A DNA stretch of 40,347 nucleotides from Candidatus Peregrinibacteria bacterium CG10_big_fil_rev_8_21_14_0_10_49_10 (GCA_002772545.1 PFDR01000063.1:5171-45517), one strand, 5' to 3'. Shown: positions 26,918 to 36,270, counted from the first letter of the stretch. Numbers and translations: made by a program. The notes: a model not told the origin generated them from the sequence alone.

Positions 26918-28339
26918 TTATGCTACCAGCCTCTGTTTTGCGAGCCTCGTTCTCTGCATATTCTGTACAAGTGCAAAAGAAAGGAAATCAGCAATGTTCC
27001 CTCTCTCAAAAAAGAAAGCATTACGTACTATCGGAGTAGCAGGTACAGAGGATCTTGCGGACTGCTCTACGCTTGAGCTCCCAGAAGATGTCTGTACAGT
27101 GTACAAAGGATTTGCTTCTCTACGAACTGCAATCTCTCTTGCACCATGCGTTTTTGTATGGCGTTTTGCCTGGTACGTAGGTGCATATTGATTCACCTCT
27201 TTGGGCATCGCTGTATGCCGTACATGGGCCTGAGATTCCTCTGCCAGTCTCCCCGCTCCGGCTGTCGGGGTATCTTCTCTGTGTGCTTCAGGCGCATCCG
27301 GCAAAACTCCGCGCCGAGAGCTCTCCGGCTCCTGGGCAGAAGCCTCTTCCCTATCCAAAACCTCTTCTCCAGAAATTTTCTGAAGTGAGGGGTGTGTAGC
27401 AACTGACTGCTTGGAGGAATTTTCCTGCACTGGCAGTCGGTTATTTTCAGAAGTTTTTTCTGAAGAAGCCATACAGAAAGAACGTTCATCTGTGTGGGTG
27501 TGCGCTGCAGGTGACCCAAACTGGGTAGATACAGTCTGTGATGCCTGCACACCAGAATGGGAAGATGCGACACTCCCCTCTTTCTGCATCTGTGTAGTAT
27601 TACGATCGCTCTGTTCCTCTTTCTGCTTGCGGCGTCTAAGCAAAAGCAATGCAAAAGAAAACATCCGGGTATGCCGACTCTTCGTTTCGTTCCCGGCAGA
27701 CTGCTTCCTCTGATTTCGTATGGTTTGCGTCCGGATAATGTCACGATCCTGTTTTCTGCGTGTACGAAATGAAAATGCATGATGCAGGGCAGTGAGCCGT
27801 AAAAGAGATGCATTTTGCTGGCTGTTAGAGCGTGAAGACGAAGAAGATTGGCGCTCAGCAGCGCGCTCATCTTTTTTTGCATTGGTATCCGTCACCTTCT
27901 TCCGGAATGCCTTTCTCACGCTGCGCAAAGTCTTTGAAATAAACTGTGCACTCTTTTGCAAAAGACTCTTTACAAACCTTGCGGTCTCTCTTAAGAGAGA
28001 CCGCAGCAAACGTCCCAGACGTACAAACATCTGCCTGACGAAAGCAGAAAAACCGCGAAACACAGGTTCCAGTTCATCTGAGGAGAGTACTCTCCACAAA
28101 CCATAGAGCAGTGCACCTATGGCAACTACGCCCAGTACCACACCTGCAACAGCCAAAAGCATAGGAACCACAAATACCAGAGCCAGACCCAGAAGAATGG
28201 CCAGTGGTATGGCAAGTACGAGCACAAGCAGATTTCCTCCTGCTTCACCGGAATCATCGAGCCCTGCTTTGGTGAATATGGCCCAAATAGCCGTTATTCC
28301 TCCAAGCCCGGTCGCTATTAGCGTAAAGCTCACCTGCAT
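26918..28339 (-). CDS. Membrane protein with long basic/disordered Gln-Ser-Arg-rich tail
   Basis: 473 aa; three N-terminal TM helices, amphipathic basic segment, low-complexity C-terminal 300 aa. Confidence 0.75.
   Translation of the reverse strand: MQVSFTLIATGLGGITAIWAIFTKAGLDDSGEAGGNLLVLVLAIPLAILLGLALVFVVPMLLAVAGVVLGVVAIGALLYGLWRVLSSDELEPVFRGFSAFVRQMFVRLGRLLRSLLRETARFVKSLLQKSAQFISKTLRSVRKAFRKKVTDTNAKKDERAAERQSSSSSRSNSQQNASLLRLTALHHAFSFRTRRKQDRDIIRTQTIRNQRKQSAGNETKSRHTRMFSFALLLLRRRKQKEEQSDRNTTQMQKEGSVASSHSGVQASQTVSTQFGSPAAHTHTDERSFCMASSEKTSENNRLPVQENSSKQSVATHPSLQKISGEEVLDREEASAQEPESSRRGVLPDAPEAHREDTPTAGAGRLAEESQAHVRHTAMPKEVNQYAPTYQAKRHTKTHGAREIAVRREANPLYTVQTSSGSSSVEQSARSSVPATPIVRNAFFFERGNIADFLSFALVQNMQRTRLAKQRLVA
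27980..28005. repeat. 26-bp perfect palindrome inside coding sequence
   Basis: TGCGGTCTCTCTTAAGAGAGACCGCA equals its reverse complement. Confidence 0.9.
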
Positions 28340-28397
28340 AAGAGTGTATATTTTACTATATTATTTTAATAAATCAAGTATCGTTTAACTACTAAAT

Positions 28398-28625
28398 GGA
28401 GGTCCGGAGTCCTGGACCCTCTTTTGAGACGCAGGCATCGCGCCTGCCTACCGCAGGCAGATGCCCTATTTCTGGTACATGGGTGAAGCTCCGCCAGCTT
28501 ACGCAGGCGGTATCTTCCACTACGCCTGCGGCGTCGCTCGCGAAACCCGGCGAAGCAGTATCGCATGTTGACTAAGCGCATTCATCCCCCAGCTTACCTG
28601 CCTGCCGGCAGGCAGGCGCAGGGGG
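28398..28625. repeat. Cluster of GC-rich palindromic (REP-like) elements
   Basis: GGTCC/GGACC; CTGCCT/AGGCAG within GGCAT/ATGCC; CCGCC/GGCGG; CGCAGGCG/CGCCTGCG; perfect 20-bp palindrome CCTGCCTGCCGGCAGGCAGG (28597-28616) inside CCCCC...GGGGG. Confidence 0.85.
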
Positions 28626-28649
28626 CATTCTGCGAAGTCGGGTAAATAC

Positions 28650-28991
28650 CTATTGTAGGGACTTTTTTGCTAAGTGTTTTTGTGCACACAGCATCTGAAT
28701 GTACTGCGAAAGCAAGACTACAAACGGAGGCACGCTGATGTAGAACAGATACTCCTCAAGAGGCAGTCCAAAAAACCAAATACCAAGTGCACGCTCCGTC
28801 CCGAAGGTCCATACGCCGTACCACGTAAAAAAAATATCAATGGGAATCGCTAGGCAGCCAAACAGAACAGTGGCAAGCACCAGCGGCACCGGAGAAAATT
28901 TCTTGTAAAATCTCAGTAAGCAAATGAGTACTGCATCCAGTGCAAAAAAGAAAAGTATGGTACTCAGGTACAACATAGATACATACACCAT
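28650..28991 (-). CDS. Single lycopene cyclase-type domain membrane protein (CarR/CrtYc-d-like)
   Basis: IPIDIFFTWYGVWTFGTERALGIWFFGLPLEEYLFYISVPPFVVLL matches the remembered family pattern (D..W...GVW.F......GI...GLP.EE.LF); start MVYVSMLYL preferred over 29024. Confidence 0.75.
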   Translation of the reverse strand: MVYVSMLYLSTILFFFALDAVLICLLRFYKKFSPVPLVLATVLFGCLAIPIDIFFTWYGVWTFGTERALGIWFFGLPLEEYLFYISVPPFVVLLSQYIQMLCAQKHLAKKSLQ

Positions 28992-29036
28992 ACGAATATT
29001 GTGCTGCAGGAACAAGGTAGACATGCTGCACTCTCG

Positions 29037-30695
29037 CTAGAGTTCAAGTTTCCCGACGAGTTCCTGTACCTCTTCGTCCCCCGGTGTCATCTCCAGAGCG
29101 CGCCTGAGAGATGCGAGCGCTTCCTCTCTCTTTCCTAATTTTCCATAGGCTACACCCAGGTTGTAGTACAAGGCAGAAAGTGAGTCATCTATTTCTTTTG
29201 CCCGTAAAAGGTGATGAATAGCGCTCTGATACTCTCCTGTTCCTATTTCCATAGCGGCAAAGTTCAAGAGAGTCTTCACATCCATTGGCCGGTAAATCAA
29301 GGCTTGCCGGTAAGCCTCCCGTGCTTTCTCCGTTTCGTGAACTTCCGTAAAGTACTGACCGAGATTGTAGTACGCCATGCCGTTAGGGCGTATGGCAAGC
29401 GACTTTCTGTAGTATTCCAGAGCCTCCTCTCTCTCCCCTGCTCGGTAGCGCAAGCTCCCCAGATTATTGTAGGCGACGTGGGAATTTGGATAGTACGCAA
29501 GAACATGAGTGAAGAGTAACTCGGAATTTTTCCAAACCAGAGACTGTGCATGCGCCTGAAACGCAAAAAGTACAATCGTAGCCGCAACCAAACCCTGTAC
29601 CAGTTTTGGACGGATAGAGAGCAGATGATGGAAGAGAAGAGCAGCAAGAAAGAGCAAACCCACACTCGGCATATACGCATACCGGTCCGAAGCAAAATAG
29701 ATGTCACTTGGCGTATCTAACCCTTTTGCAAAATTGCTGAAGCTAGGCAGAACAGTGAAGAGAAAGAAGAGCCAGCCAAAGAGAATGTTTCTGTTCTTTG
29801 TGCGCAGTCGCCATGCAAGCAGAGAAAGAATCATCACTACAAGGAACGGAATGAGAAGATGAATATTGTGTAAAGAAATAGGCTCTGTAAAGGGATACAA
29901 CACCGAAAGTCCCGTAGGGAAAAGAAGTTTTTGCAGGTAGAACACTATCGCCTTGGAACCAATGAGTACCTTGGCAAAAAGCAAATGGTCGTTCCCGCTC
30001 TTTCCACCCAGTGCAACAACACCGAAGATGAAAGACAGAAAAAAGAAGGGCACCTTCTCCAGCAGCGCCTCTCTATCTATCTTCCTGCCTTCACGCCAGT
30101 CAAGCAGAAGAAGCACCAGTGGCGTGGCTATGGCAGAAACTTTGGAAAGCAGACTCAATAGGAGCATCAGTACACTGCACCTGTACCACACTCTGTGTTT
30201 GGTACAACGAAACACAAGGTAGGCATTGAGTGTGAGAAGAAAGAAAAAGAGAGAAAGTACATCTTTGCGTGCACTCGCCCACGCCACCGCCTCGGTGTGC
30301 AGTGGGTGCACAGCAAAGAGAAGTGACGTGACTGCGGCTATCCATTGCTTTCCTGTAAGCAAATACGCGAACCAGGCAACGAGCGCAGCGTTCAGAATGT
30401 GGAGAAGTAGATTGCCTAAATGAAAGAGGAAGGGATCCATACCGGCAATCAAATCTGTCAGTTGGTAACTCACCAGGGTAAGCGGTATGTAGAGCTCGGG
30501 ATCGTACGTCGTAAATGCTTCCTTCACGGACGCAAACGAAAATTCATGGACGATGGGGTTCTCCACTATCAGCAGACCGTCATCCCAGTCTACAAAACCA
30601 TTGGAAAGAGATGCTCCGTAGATAAAGAGCAACAGCAGACCCAGGAGGCCTGCAACACGCAGAACCTTCCTGGGTGAGGGAACATACTCTGTCAT
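29037..30695 (-). CDS. TMTC-like/ArnT-like membrane glycosyltransferase with C-terminal TPRs
   Basis: SNGFVDWDDGLLIVENPIV, FAVHPLHTEAVAWASARKDVLSLFFFLL; C-terminal TPRs (AYNNLGSLRYRAGEREEALEYYRKSLAIRP...). Confidence 0.88.
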   Translation of the reverse strand: MTEYVPSPRKVLRVAGLLGLLLLFIYGASLSNGFVDWDDGLLIVENPIVHEFSFASVKEAFTTYDPELYIPLTLVSYQLTDLIAGMDPFLFHLGNLLLHILNAALVAWFAYLLTGKQWIAAVTSLLFAVHPLHTEAVAWASARKDVLSLFFFLLTLNAYLVFRCTKHRVWYRCSVLMLLLSLLSKVSAIATPLVLLLLDWREGRKIDREALLEKVPFFFLSFIFGVVALGGKSGNDHLLFAKVLIGSKAIVFYLQKLLFPTGLSVLYPFTEPISLHNIHLLIPFLVVMILSLLAWRLRTKNRNILFGWLFFLFTVLPSFSNFAKGLDTPSDIYFASDRYAYMPSVGLLFLAALLFHHLLSIRPKLVQGLVAATIVLFAFQAHAQSLVWKNSELLFTHVLAYYPNSHVAYNNLGSLRYRAGEREEALEYYRKSLAIRPNGMAYYNLGQYFTEVHETEKAREAYRQALIYRPMDVKTLLNFAAMEIGTGEYQSAIHHLLRAKEIDDSLSALYYNLGVAYGKLGKREEALASLRRALEMTPGDEEVQELVGKLEL

Positions 30696-30699
30696 AGGA

Positions 30700-32142
30700 C
30701 TAATAAATCATGAGCGAAGCGCTGCTGGGAGAAGCAAGTGTCGCCTTGGTAGGACTCGAGAGTGTAAGAGTGACCGATTCGCCTCCGTCGGAGACAAGAT
30801 CTGTAAGCACTTTTACACGGAAGTACTTGGTTGTCTCTCCCGCACGGAATGTAAGTGTGCCACTGGACTCTTCGTAATCTGAGCCTTTATGTGCACTACC
30901 ATCACTCGTTTTGTACTGAACCGTGGCCTGCCCCAAAGAGCCACCCTGACGCAGAACAGGAATATCTATATACCCATCCGACTCCAGTACGTCATAATCA
31001 TTTTCCGTAAAACGGAACGAACCCGAACCAAAAGAACCAACCTCGTTATCAAAAATAGTCAGTGTAGATTTCATATATTTCTCGTCCAATACAGCTCCTC
31101 CTGTGGGACTGCTCAGGGTAAGATTCACAGTTTTATTGCCTCCTATATCAGTGTTATCCAGTACACCGAGCGTAAAACTCTTTGTTGTTTCTCCATCCCC
31201 AAACGTCAACGTACCACTGGTTTTTGTATAGTTGACTCCGTTCTTTCCCGTTCCATCTGTCATGCTGTACTGCACGGAAACCTCCCCCTTGGTCCCACCC
31301 AACCGTTCAACAGTAATGGTACTGTTGCCCTGGTTCTCATTTGCTGTAAACATGGTTGCAGCATACTGCAGCGTGCCCTGCGCAGGACCTTCCTGCGCCG
31401 CGGCACTGCTGGAGCTTGCAGTTTCATCGTCCACTATGGTCAGTGTGGCAGCATCGGGATCAATAATTTCTGCGCCGCCGGTCACATTACTCAGTTGGAT
31501 GGTGGCCGTTTCATCCCCTTCACTCTCCGTATCGTTCAGAATAGTAAGAGAGAATGATTTACTCGTATCATTGTCATCAAAAACCAGTGTACCTTCCTGC
31601 TTCTCAAAGTCCGAGTCTCCTTTGGCTGTCCCATCCACCACTTTGTAATCCACCGACGCCATTCCGGTATTCCCTCCGGTTCGTACAATACTGATTGTAA
31701 TGGACTCCTCATCTTCATCGACGCTGTATGCATTGGTTGTAAAGCGGAATTTACCGTGCTCATTCACTGCTGGCGCAGAAAAACTGCTGCTGCTCGTACT
31801 TGCAGAAGACGCAGAAGAGCTTCTGCGGGACCGCGAAGAGCTACTGCTTGCACTACTGCTACTTGGCTCTATACCCAGCACCTCGTTGCGCAGGCGCTGC
31901 ATCATTACAGCAGCCTGGCCGCGCGTAAGACCGTCGTTCGGCCGAAACGAGCCATCCCCAAATCCGGTAATAATACCGAGTCCGTACATTTCACCGACCG
32001 CAGCATCGTAGTAAGACCCTACGGGAACATCGGGAAACACGGAAGAACCGGCACGGGAAGCACTCAGTGCGGTACCCACCACTCCAAGAGTAAGGCCGAC
32101 TGCAAAGGAGCCCACCGAAAACGAGCGAAGGAACTTCTTCAT
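30700..32142 (-). CDS. SLH-domain protein with Ser-rich linker and three Calx-beta repeats
   Basis: Start MKKFLRSFSVGSFAVGLTLGVVG; FPDVPVGSYYDAAVGEMYGLGIITGFGDGSFRPNDGLTRGQAAVMM; three repeats ending ...VDYKVVDGTAKGDSDFEKQEGTLVFDDNDTSKSFSLTILND.... Confidence 0.9.
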   Translation of the reverse strand: MKKFLRSFSVGSFAVGLTLGVVGTALSASRAGSSVFPDVPVGSYYDAAVGEMYGLGIITGFGDGSFRPNDGLTRGQAAVMMQRLRNEVLGIEPSSSSASSSSSRSRRSSSASSASTSSSSFSAPAVNEHGKFRFTTNAYSVDEDEESITISIVRTGGNTGMASVDYKVVDGTAKGDSDFEKQEGTLVFDDNDTSKSFSLTILNDTESEGDETATIQLSNVTGGAEIIDPDAATLTIVDDETASSSSAAAQEGPAQGTLQYAATMFTANENQGNSTITVERLGGTKGEVSVQYSMTDGTGKNGVNYTKTSGTLTFGDGETTKSFTLGVLDNTDIGGNKTVNLTLSSPTGGAVLDEKYMKSTLTIFDNEVGSFGSGSFRFTENDYDVLESDGYIDIPVLRQGGSLGQATVQYKTSDGSAHKGSDYEESSGTLTFRAGETTKYFRVKVLTDLVSDGGESVTLTLSSPTKATLASPSSASLMIY

Positions 32143-32249
32143 AAGAGCAAAGGGGAAATAGTTGCGCACAGTATAGGAAGGAACCCTATCAGACAGCAAG
32201 AGATCATTATTGGTGTGTCTGCTACTGAAAAAACATCATAACAAATCTC

Positions 32250-32277
32250 TTGACGACAACATGTAGCACTCTATACT
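32250..32277 (+). promoter_or_regulatory. Sigma70-type promoter of groESL
   Basis: TTGACG - 16 bp - TATACT. Confidence 0.7.
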
Positions 32278-32286
32278 TTCGACTGC

Positions 32287-32313
32287 TTAGCACTCTCTAA
32301 AGGAGACTGCTAA
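32287..32313 (+). promoter_or_regulatory. CIRCE (HrcA-binding) element
   Basis: TTAGCACTC-N9-GACTGCTAA; one mismatch to TTAGCACTC-N9-GAGTGCTAA, upstream of groS. Confidence 0.88.
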
Positions 32314-32361
32314 CACCTCTTTGTCAACACATCCTGTTTTTATCCTTTTCTTCTAGAACGT

Positions 32362-32691
32362 ATGGCAGATATCCCAAAACTCGCCGTAACCATAGACCCC
32401 CTTGGGGACCGTGTGGTTGTGGTTCCAATGGAAAAAGAACAAGTCACGGCATCGGGCATTGTGATTCCCGATACTGCAGATGGTGAAAAACCCTCCGAAG
32501 GTGTCGTGATAGCAATGGGATCCGGTGGTGTAGGTGAAGACTGTGCCAACCCTAAAGATTTCCTGAAAGTGGGTGATAAAGTCCTCTTTGGCAAGTACGC
32601 CGGAGATGATGTAAAGCTCAAAGACAAAACAGGCAAAGACGTGGAAGTAAAAATTCTCCGTCTGGAATCCGTTCTAGGCAAAGTGAACTAG
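32362..32691 (+). CDS. groS: Co-chaperonin GroES
   Basis: PLGDRVVVVPMEKEQVTASGIVIPDTADGEKPSEGVV, VLFGKYAGDDVKL. Confidence 0.96.
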   Translation: MADIPKLAVTIDPLGDRVVVVPMEKEQVTASGIVIPDTADGEKPSEGVVIAMGSGGVGEDCANPKDFLKVGDKVLFGKYAGDDVKLKDKTGKDVEVKILRLESVLGKVN

Positions 32692-32727
32692 CCGTTTTAT
32701 TCGCATTTTCTTTTCTCATTTCACACT

Positions 32728-34371
32728 ATGGCAAAACAACTCCTCTTTAGTAACGAAGCACGTACCAAAGTTCTCTCCGGTGTCAGCAAGCTTGCGGCCG
32801 CCGTGCGCGCCACCATGGGTCCAAAAGGACGAAATGTCCTCATAGAAAAGAGTTATGGCGCACCCACCGTGACCAAAGACGGTGTATCCGTCGCCAAAGA
32901 AATAGAACTGGAAGATAAGTTCGAAAACATGGGAGCGCAGCTGGTAAAGGAAGCTGCCACTAAAACGAATGACGCCGCAGGAGACGGAACAACCACCGCT
33001 ACAGTTCTTGCACATGCAATGATGGTTGCAGGACTCAAGCACCTCTCCAGTGGCTCCAATGCCATTTCCATAAAGCGGGGTATAGATAAAGCAGTAGAAA
33101 CGGTCATAGATGAACTCGAAAAGATGAAGAAAGACATCTCTTCCAAAGCCGAATACAAGGCTGTCGCCAACATTTCTGCCCAGGACGAAGAGGTAGGTAC
33201 CATCATTGCCGAAGTCATTGACGAAGCAGGCAAAGACGGCGTCGTCACCGTAGAGTCCGGCCAAACGCTCGGATTAGAGAAGGAATACGTAGAAGGCATG
33301 CAGTTCGATAATGGTTACATTTCACCGTACTTCGTTACAGATACCTCCCGCATGGAGGCCGTATTCGAGAATGCCTATATTCTGATTACAGATAAGAAGA
33401 TCGGTTCCATACAGGAAATTTTGCCTCTCCTGGAAGGTCTGGCACAAAAGGGAAAGAAGGAGATTGTCATCATTGCAGAAAACATAGAAGGAGAAGCGCT
33501 CGCTACACTTGTAGTGAACAAACTGCGTGGCACCTTTAGCGCACTGGCCGTAAAGGCACCGGCCTTCGGCGACAGGCGTAAGGAGATTTTGCGCGATATT
33601 GCCGCCCTCACCGGTGGTCGCGTCATTTCCGAAGAAGTCGGTCTCAAGCTGGAAAACACAACCGTGGAAGATCTGGGCAGAGCAAAAAAGATTATTGCCA
33701 CCAAGGACTCCACCACCGTTGTGGGAGGTTCCGGTGAAAAGAGTGAGATAGAAGCACGGGTGAACCAGATTAAAACCGCCATAGAGAATTCCACTTCTGA
33801 CTTCGACAAAGAAAAGCTTGCAGAGCGCCTGGCTAAACTCACCGGCGGTGTCGCCGTTATTCGGGTGGGAGCCGCAACAGAAGTAGAGCAGAAGGAACGT
33901 CAGCACCGTGTGGAAGACGCGCTCTCTGCTACACGCGCAGCAGCAGAGGAAGGAATCCTTCCCGGAGGAGGAACAGCTTACATCCGCTCACTCAAAGCAC
34001 TGGATGCCCTCAAGTTAAAGAATGAAGATGAACAGATTGGAGTAGAAATAGTGAAGGAAGCGCTCGTCGCTCCCCTTTCGAATATTGCCGCAAACGCCGG
34101 AGCTGCGGAAGATGTGGTCGTAGATAAAGTCCGGCAGATGAAAGGCAACGAAGGTTACAATGCGCTAACAGGTGAGTACGAGGACATGGTCAAAGCCATG
34201 ATTATAGACCCCAAGAAGGTCACACGTTCCGCTCTGCAAAATGCCGCTTCGGTCGCCTCTATGTTCCTTACACTGGAAGCAGCCATTTCAGAAATCCCCA
34301 AGGACCCGGACCCCGCTGAGGCAGCTGCAGCTGCAGCGGCTATGGGTGGAGGAATGGGAGGAATGATGTAG
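32728..34371 (+). CDS. groL: Chaperonin GroEL
   Basis: [50 protein letters not shown]-terminal GGMGGMM. Confidence 0.98.
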   Translation: MAKQLLFSNEARTKVLSGVSKLAAAVRATMGPKGRNVLIEKSYGAPTVTKDGVSVAKEIELEDKFENMGAQLVKEAATKTNDAAGDGTTTATVLAHAMMVAGLKHLSSGSNAISIKRGIDKAVETVIDELEKMKKDISSKAEYKAVANISAQDEEVGTIIAEVIDEAGKDGVVTVESGQTLGLEKEYVEGMQFDNGYISPYFVTDTSRMEAVFENAYILITDKKIGSIQEILPLLEGLAQKGKKEIVIIAENIEGEALATLVVNKLRGTFSALAVKAPAFGDRRKEILRDIAALTGGRVISEEVGLKLENTTVEDLGRAKKIIATKDSTTVVGGSGEKSEIEARVNQIKTAIENSTSDFDKEKLAERLAKLTGGVAVIRVGAATEVEQKERQHRVEDALSATRAAAEEGILPGGGTAYIRSLKALDALKLKNEDEQIGVEIVKEALVAPLSNIAANAGAAEDVVVDKVRQMKGNEGYNALTGEYEDMVKAMIIDPKKVTRSALQNAASVASMFLTLEAAISEIPKDPDPAEAAAAAAAMGGGMGGMM

Positions 34372-34393
34372 AAGACAAAGTATATCGTATCTC

Positions 34394-34433
34394 GTATGTG
34401 GTATGTAGGTCACCTGCGTACCACATACTTTGT
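34394..34433 (+). terminator. Rho-independent terminator after groEL
   Basis: GTATGTGGTA/TACCACATAC 10-bp stem with inner GTAGGT/ACCTGC, then CTTTGTTGTT. Confidence 0.65.
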
Positions 34434-34448
34434 TGTTGCTCATTCCTT

Positions 34449-34475
34449 ATCCGGCACAAACTTCAATGCGGCTGC
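34449..34475 (-). pseudogene. 27-bp exact relic of the msrB 3' end
   Basis: ATCCGGCACAAACTTCAATGCGGCTGC identical to 34631-34657; minus frame reads MAAALKFVPDKE* versus MNAAALKFVPDEG*. Confidence 0.75.
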
Positions 34476-34498
34476 CATTGATATAATCCGTCCTCATG

Positions 34499-34572
34499 GA
34501 GCCACACCCACGAAGGGGTGCGGCTCTATTCTTTCAATTATCACCGCAGCTGCACCCCTCCGTGGGTGCAGC
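34499..34572. repeat. Pair of inverted REP-like hairpins
   Basis: GAGCCaCACCCACGAAGGGGTGcGGCTC (34499-34526) and GCTGCACCCCTCCGTGGGTGCAGC (34549-34572); cores GCACCCCT(T/C)CGTGGGTG are inverted copies. Confidence 0.8.
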
Positions 34573-34621
34573 ATAGGTGCGCAAATCAAGGATGTGTGCG
34601 ACGAAGGGCTTAGGTAAGGAA

Positions 34622-35125
34622 TTACCCCTCATCCGGCACAAACTTCAATGCGGCTGCATTCATACAGTACCGCAGTCCCGTAGGTTCCGGACCATCCGTA
34701 AATACATGACCCAGGTGGTGCCCATACGTACTTGAGAGTATTTCGGTACGCGGATATCCCAGTTTAAAATCAGTGCGTTCTATGAGGGCATCGGGGCTTA
34801 TGGGCTTGGTAAAACTGGGCCAACCGGTACCGGAATCAAACTCATCTTCGGTACGAAAGAGTGCCTGTTCCCCTGTGACGTCATAAAACGTTCCAGGTTG
34901 TGTACGGAACATGTACGTGTACGCATCATTGCTGTGTGGAGGTTCTGTTCCGGCTTTCCGTGTAATGCGGTACTCCTCGGGAGTAAGCATCTCCTTCCAC
35001 TCTTCATCTGTATGGGACAATGCAGACGCTATGGGATGGGGGGAACGTGCCCAAATCATAAACACTACAATGGCAAGCACAAGGCCTATGGTGAAAATGA
35101 GAGAAATCATTGCAGCGTTTTTCAT
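34622..35125 (-). CDS. msrB: Membrane-anchored peptide methionine (R)-S-oxide reductase
   Basis: TM anchor, EEYRITRKAGTEPPHSN, DEFDSGTGWPSF, YGHHLGHVFTDGPEPTGLRYCMNAAALKF. Confidence 0.93.
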   Translation of the reverse strand: MKNAAMISLIFTIGLVLAIVVFMIWARSPHPIASALSHTDEEWKEMLTPEEYRITRKAGTEPPHSNDAYTYMFRTQPGTFYDVTGEQALFRTEDEFDSGTGWPSFTKPISPDALIERTDFKLGYPRTEILSSTYGHHLGHVFTDGPEPTGLRYCMNAAALKFVPDEG

Positions 35126-35147
35126 ACACCTATTGTAAACTAGCTGT

Positions 35148-36041
35148 ATGAAAACGGGAATCAGTATTACCGCATGGTACAAATTTACTCCTCTGGAGGA
35201 GGGCACACTTTCTTCGCTTCAAAAGGAATTGCAGACATTTGGCAAAGCCAAAAGAATGCGTGGCCTGGTGTTGCTTGCAGAAGAAGGGGTAAACGGCACA
35301 GTCTGCGGTCTGGCATCTGCCATACAGGAATGGAAGCAGCTTATGCAGAAACACTTTGGAGAGATTGTTTTTAAAGATAGTTTTGCGGAAGAATATGTGT
35401 TTCCGCGCTGGTTCGTAAAGGTGAGACCCGAAGTAGTTGCTCTCAAAAATACGGACATACGTCCCAGTGAGGAACATCATCATCTTTCACCGGAAGAATG
35501 GCATGACGCACTGGAGGAAGATGTGGTGGTGCTGGATACGCGTAACGACTACGAAACGGAAATTGGTATGTTCGCAAAGGCGGTAGACCTGGAAATGCAG
35601 AGCTTTAAAGACTTTCCTTGGGCTGTGCAAAAAGCAGAAATCCCCAAAGACAAAAAAGTTCTTCTGTACTGTACCGGTGGCATCCGCTGTGAAAAGGCTC
35701 TTTTGGAAATGGAAAAACAGGGCTATACCAATGTCTACCAGTTACAGGGAGGCATACTCGCCTACCTCCGGAAGTTTCCGCATCAAAAATTCGATGGTGA
35801 ATGCTTTGTGTTCGACCATCGCGTTTCCGTGGACCAGGAACTCAGACCTTCGCAAAAGTACAAACTCTGCCCCCATTGCGGAGACCCCGGGAACTGTGCG
35901 GTTTCCTGCCTGCGCTGCGGGCGGGATCGCATCATCTGTACAGAGTGTCACAAGAAGACACACTTGCAAACATGCTCCAAAGATTGCACATACCACCTCC
36001 AACGCAGGAGTGATGCAAACTTTTCCATACAGAAGCATTGA
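35148..36041 (+). CDS. trhO: tRNA uridine(34) hydroxylase / rhodanese-like protein
   Basis: LLAEEGVNGTVCG, VVVLDTRNDYETEIGMF, YCTGGIRCEKALLEM, C-terminal Cys-rich region. Confidence 0.92.
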   Translation: MKTGISITAWYKFTPLEEGTLSSLQKELQTFGKAKRMRGLVLLAEEGVNGTVCGLASAIQEWKQLMQKHFGEIVFKDSFAEEYVFPRWFVKVRPEVVALKNTDIRPSEEHHHLSPEEWHDALEEDVVVLDTRNDYETEIGMFAKAVDLEMQSFKDFPWAVQKAEIPKDKKVLLYCTGGIRCEKALLEMEKQGYTNVYQLQGGILAYLRKFPHQKFDGECFVFDHRVSVDQELRPSQKYKLCPHCGDPGNCAVSCLRCGRDRIICTECHKKTHLQTCSKDCTYHLQRRSDANFSIQKH

Positions 36042-36086
36042 CCTGTGCAGTAGGTATGAAACAATGTCTCTACAAGGATTTCTTGT

Positions 36087-36153
36087 GTTGAGCAGTACTG
36101 ATCAGGCGAAGGAATTGCTCAACGGGGGCTTCTCGTGAAGCTCCCAATTTTTT
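36087..36153 (+). ncRNA. Candidate small RNA or 3' UTR unit: stem GTTGAGCA/TGCTCAAC followed by terminator
   Basis: 36087-36094 pairs with 36116-36123; terminator stem GGGGGCTTC-TCGT-GAAGCTCCC (36124-36145) then TTTTTT. Confidence 0.45.
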
Positions 36154-36200
36154 AGTACGACAATCTCATTGACCCGTAGAAATGGAGTGAGAGAATGCTC

Positions 36201-36270
36201 ATGGTAGTACGTTGGTTGCTCTGGGGGTACGTCAACCTACTGCCATCAGGGGGAGCACTGTGTTCCCCCT
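36201..36270. ncRNA. Candidate structured RNA element
   Basis: ATGGTAGTA/TACTGCCAT enclosing GGTTG/CAACC, followed by AGGGGGA/TCCCCCT hairpin. Confidence 0.35.

Noticed and set aside
28366-28581. 71-aa minus ORF over the 28.4-28.6 kb region
   Set aside because: Lies in the palindrome cluster; Arg/Cys-rich translation of repeats.
32716-33264. Long minus ORF (182 aa) and other minus ORFs opposite groEL
   Set aside because: Antisense to an unambiguous groEL; Cys/Phe/Gly-rich composition typical of a shadow frame.
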